The notes under the pieces are model-generated. The model searched no databases, was not told the origin of the DNA, and saw nothing but the letters and a program-made list of their open reading frames with translations. From Saprospiraceae bacterium (GTDB lineage: Bacteria > Bacteroidota > Bacteroidia > Chitinophagales > Saprospiraceae), in NCBI GenBank assembly GCA_016714785.1, contig JADKCC010000030.1, forward strand, positions 1 through 64,000: DNA of 64,000 nt, in the 5' to 3' direction. The position numbers and the translations under genes were made by a program. The number at the start of each line of letters is the position of its first letter. The first letter of the stretch is position 1. Positions 61,463-64,000 of the stretch are shown here, in pieces.

Positions 61463-64000
61463 TCATACCACTTCTATCTTCGAATACCCTAAATTATCTT
61501 TGTGTACCTTGATTTGCGTTGTGATACGTTCTTTGAGACTCTCAACATGCGAGATGATGCCTATGGTTCTATTGCCTTCTGATTGCAATTTTTCCAAAGT
61601 TATCAGAGCAATTTCCATCGTTTCCTGATCAAGCGTACCGAAGCCTTCGTCGATAAACAAACTATCCAATCGTACATTCTGTGAAGCCATATCCGCCAAA
61701 CTCAGGGCAAGTGCAAGACTTACAATAAAAGTTTCTCCACCAGATAGTGTTTTGACGCTTCTTAATGTGTTGCCTTGATAGAGATCTGTGATCTTCAAGT
61801 CGTCTTCTATGTCTGTTTCCGCTAGTAAATATCTGTCTGTAAGTTTTGCTAGTCTCAGGTTGGCCAAAGAAAGGAGATGTTTTAGGCTTAGATTTTGGGC
61901 AAACTTGGCGTATTTATTGCCGGTAGCGTCACCTATCAACAAATTCAGATGAAAAATAGGTGTTGCTTTTTCTTCCATTTGGCGTAAGGTTTCTCTAAGT
62001 GCTTGATATTGTTTTCTGAGCAGGGTTTGATTTTTCATTTCGTTTTCTATGGCGCCACTTTCTTCATGTAGTTGCGCTTTTTGTTTATTCAATGTCAGGT
62101 ATTCCGCTTTCTGTTGACTAACTATATCGTCGTCAGTCGCAATATCTTCCATTCCACCCAAATCGATAGCTATCTGCTGCAAAGTACTATTTAATTCCGT
62201 CTCTTCTTTGATCAACCCATCCTTTTGCTGCAAGATGCGGCGCAAGTCGTCATCAGGTAAGATACTTTGTATGGCTGCTTGTGGATCTTGATAGCCCAAA
62301 TCCAGCAGACTATCCATAAGCCCATTTTGTATGTTTTGCCATCTTGATGTGGCTTCCGCTGCTTCTTTTTCTGATATGCTTAAGGCAACTTGCAGAGATT
62401 GGAAAGTTTCTTTAGCTGCCACGAAAGCATTTTGTATTTTGTCCGCATCGCCGTTGATATCGTTGCCCGTATATAGGCTTTTACGTGTCTGTTGTACCGT
62501 TCTATACTGAGCAGTAATGTCTTGCAGCTCAGACAATACCGTAGTAAGATTTTCCAGAAATTCTTTTTCAGCTCTCACTTTTGCTTCTTGTTGGTATCCA
62601 ATAGACAAGGCTTTTTTCGTCTCTACTTCTTGCTGTATTTGTGCAGATGATTGGAGATTATCCCGATACGATTCTTTAATTTTTTCAATGTAGCTAGTAT
62701 TTTCCCCTACCCTTTTCTGATGGTTTTGAATGGTAGATTGACCTATAGCAATATTCGTTTTTACCGCTCTATCTTGTTGCGTTACATACGCTAATTGATC
62801 GGTCAATTGTTGGATTAAAATTTCATACTCTCCTATCTTTTGCGGCAAACTTTCGGTATAAGGATGATGTAATGCACCACATAATGGACAAGGACTCCCA
62901 TCTCTCAGCGCATGCCTATGGTCATCCAAGGTCGCTATTTTCAGCCAATGTTGTTTTTTTTCATTTGCATCATCCAAAGCATATTTTAATTGTTCAACCT
63001 TTTCGGCAAATACCAAAACGTCTTTGCTTGATGCTTGTATTTCTGACTCCGATGTCGCAATTTGAAGGGAGAGTACCGCATTTTCTGATGTTAGTTTTTC
63101 TTGAGTAGTTATATCTTTATACATCACGGTAAGCGACACTATGGCTTCTTGCATAGCTTGCAAGGATTGTGTCAGTGCTGCATTGCTGCCATCAAATGCC
63201 ATAGGTACCAATGCCAATTCTGCTTTCCTTTGCATAGCCCATTGATATTGATCTTCCGTCACCTTTAGTTTTTCTATATCTTTGGCAAAATCATTATCTT
63301 GCGAAAGCAATAGATTCAGTCTGTCTTTAGTAGTTTTACCAGCTTGCGCCAAAGTATTCAGTTGTCCATCTAGCGCAATTACCTTATTTTCAAACGCTTT
63401 CATCTTGGCCATGAAATCAGTTTCAGACACACCAGTATGCGTAAATACTGACATTTCCAGTAAAGCAGCTTGAACATTTTCATTGGCCTTTGATGCTTGT
63501 TGCTGAAAACTTATGATGTCCTTACGTAACTGAGTTACCCTATTGTTTTCATTTTGCCATAGTGTCAGACTACCTCGGAAGGTATCCAATGCTTGGTGCT
63601 TGTTGAGTTTTAAAGCCTGCTCACCAAACGAGACTTTTTTAAATTCCAGATTTTTGAGCGCGCCATCAGCAGCATTTTTTTTGGCCAACAAGAGACTTTT
63701 TTGCTCCATTTTAGCTAGTCGGTCAGCTAAAATATGGAGCTGATCTTCCATGTCTTTCAGTCTGTGCCGATTATTTTTTAAGGTGTCTTCTTTTTCTGTG
63801 AGCAAATCATCTTCATACAACTTTATCATATCAATCTGTAGTCGCAATCCTTTCAACTCGTCCTCTTTGGCCCTTGCAGTTTCGAATACTTTTTTGCCGA
63901 TCTCTCTATATATATGACTGTCGGTAATATCTTCTAAAAGTTTGGCCCTTTCCTTATCATCAGATTTCAAAAACCTTGCAAAATCCCCTTGTGATAGTAA
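61463..64000 (-). CDS. sbcC: SbcC nuclease subunit (truncated by window end)
   Basis: 846 residues are visible; the gene continues beyond 64000 (LLSQGDFARFLKSDDKERAK at the edge matches internal SbcC sequence). Two long coiled coils flank a zinc hook CPLCGALHHP. The ABC signature TLSGGETFIVSLALALSLAD and Walker B LFIDEGFGTLD are near the C-terminus. With SbcD it processes DNA hairpins and double-strand ends. The N-terminal Walker A lies outside the window. Confidence 0.93.
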   Translation of the reverse strand, partial: LLSQGDFARFLKSDDKERAKLLEDITDSHIYREIGKKVFETARAKEDELKGLRLQIDMIKLYEDDLLTEKEDTLKNNRHRLKDMEDQLHILADRLAKMEQKSLLLAKKNAADGALKNLEFKKVSFGEQALKLNKHQALDTFRGSLTLWQNENNRVTQLRKDIISFQQQASKANENVQAALLEMSVFTHTGVSETDFMAKMKAFENKVIALDGQLNTLAQAGKTTKDRLNLLLSQDNDFAKDIEKLKVTEDQYQWAMQRKAELALVPMAFDGSNAALTQSLQAMQEAIVSLTVMYKDITTQEKLTSENAVLSLQIATSESEIQASSKDVLVFAEKVEQLKYALDDANEKKQHWLKIATLDDHRHALRDGSPCPLCGALHHPYTESLPQKIGEYEILIQQLTDQLAYVTQQDRAVKTNIAIGQSTIQNHQKRVGENTSYIEKIKESYRDNLQSSAQIQQEVETKKALSIGYQQEAKVRAEKEFLENLTTVLSELQDITAQYRTVQQTRKSLYTGNDINGDADKIQNAFVAAKETFQSLQVALSISEKEAAEATSRWQNIQNGLMDSLLDLGYQDPQAAIQSILPDDDLRRILQQKDGLIKEETELNSTLQQIAIDLGGMEDIATDDDIVSQQKAEYLTLNKQKAQLHEESGAIENEMKNQTLLRKQYQALRETLRQMEEKATPIFHLNLLIGDATGNKYAKFAQNLSLKHLLSLANLRLAKLTDRYLLAETDIEDDLKITDLYQGNTLRSVKTLSGGETFIVSLALALSLADMASQNVRLDSLFIDEGFGTLDQETMEIALITLEKLQSEGNRTIGIISHVESLKERITTQIKVHKDNLGYSKIEVV

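Overview
The window looks like a chromosomal segment of a low-GC, AT-rich member of the Bacteroidota, probably a Saprospiria-type organism. This rests on GldC, two secreted proteins with type IX secretion (T9SS) C-terminal sorting domains, DUF2853, an OmpA protein with YegP-like repeats, weak Shine-Dalgarno sites, and an ECF sigma factor next to an anti-sigma-like beta-barrel protein. The taxonomic placement is inference.

Layout. 1-2.4 kb: 5'-truncated, frameshifted GDPD/DUF4440 gene, mtgA, and a frameshifted Nudix gene divergent from pyrE. 2.4-10 kb: pyrE, M42 peptidase, glutaminase, DUF1304, peroxiredoxin, MBL-rhodanese sulfur enzyme, a PH-like membrane protein and an M28-PDZ lipoprotein. 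10-15.5 kb: a sialidase-like T9SS protein, then a trp operon (trpE, a four-helix-bundle insertion, trpG, trpD) preceded by an unannotated leader peptide with three consecutive Trp codons and a terminator/antiterminator pair. 15.5-20 kb: serine hydrolase, a 394-bp terminal-inverted-repeat element, gldC, an NAD(P)-binding protein and a transsulfuration PLP enzyme. 20-28.5 kb: membrane proteins, RluA-type pseudouridine synthase, AlkB-type monooxygenase, and a K+ channel/KtrB/KtrA cluster. 28.5-35.8 kb: DUF2853, the YegP-OmpA protein, a THEP1-like NTPase with a membrane partner, a second transsulfuration enzyme, OsmC and a TPR protein.

35.8-45.4 kb is a decayed region. It holds a 21-bp minisatellite, short palindromic repeats, broken genes (trypsin-like protease, YwqK-like lipoprotein, IS21 istB, ABC ATPase, permease/M1 aminopeptidase fusion, DUF2975) and one intact XRE regulator. 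45.7-50.4 kb returns to intact genes: fmt, DUF808, and a NarL-type two-component system with a membrane protein and lipoprotein.

51-55.3 kb is the most unusual part. A signal-peptide-less subtilisin, a stand-alone I9-like small protein, a cysteine-rich protein with no recognised family, a DUF1360 membrane protein and a small phage-adaptor-like protein lie together on the + strand. The subtilisin and the cysteine-rich gene carry nearly the same 5' leader, which can fold into an H-type pseudoknot with two compensatory base changes. 55.4-60.5 kb has an ECF sigma operon divergent from a secreted Kazal-repeat protein. 60.5-61.3 kb is a G-rich and 21-bp repeat region, and the window ends inside sbcC. 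No tRNA, rRNA or CRISPR array was seen.
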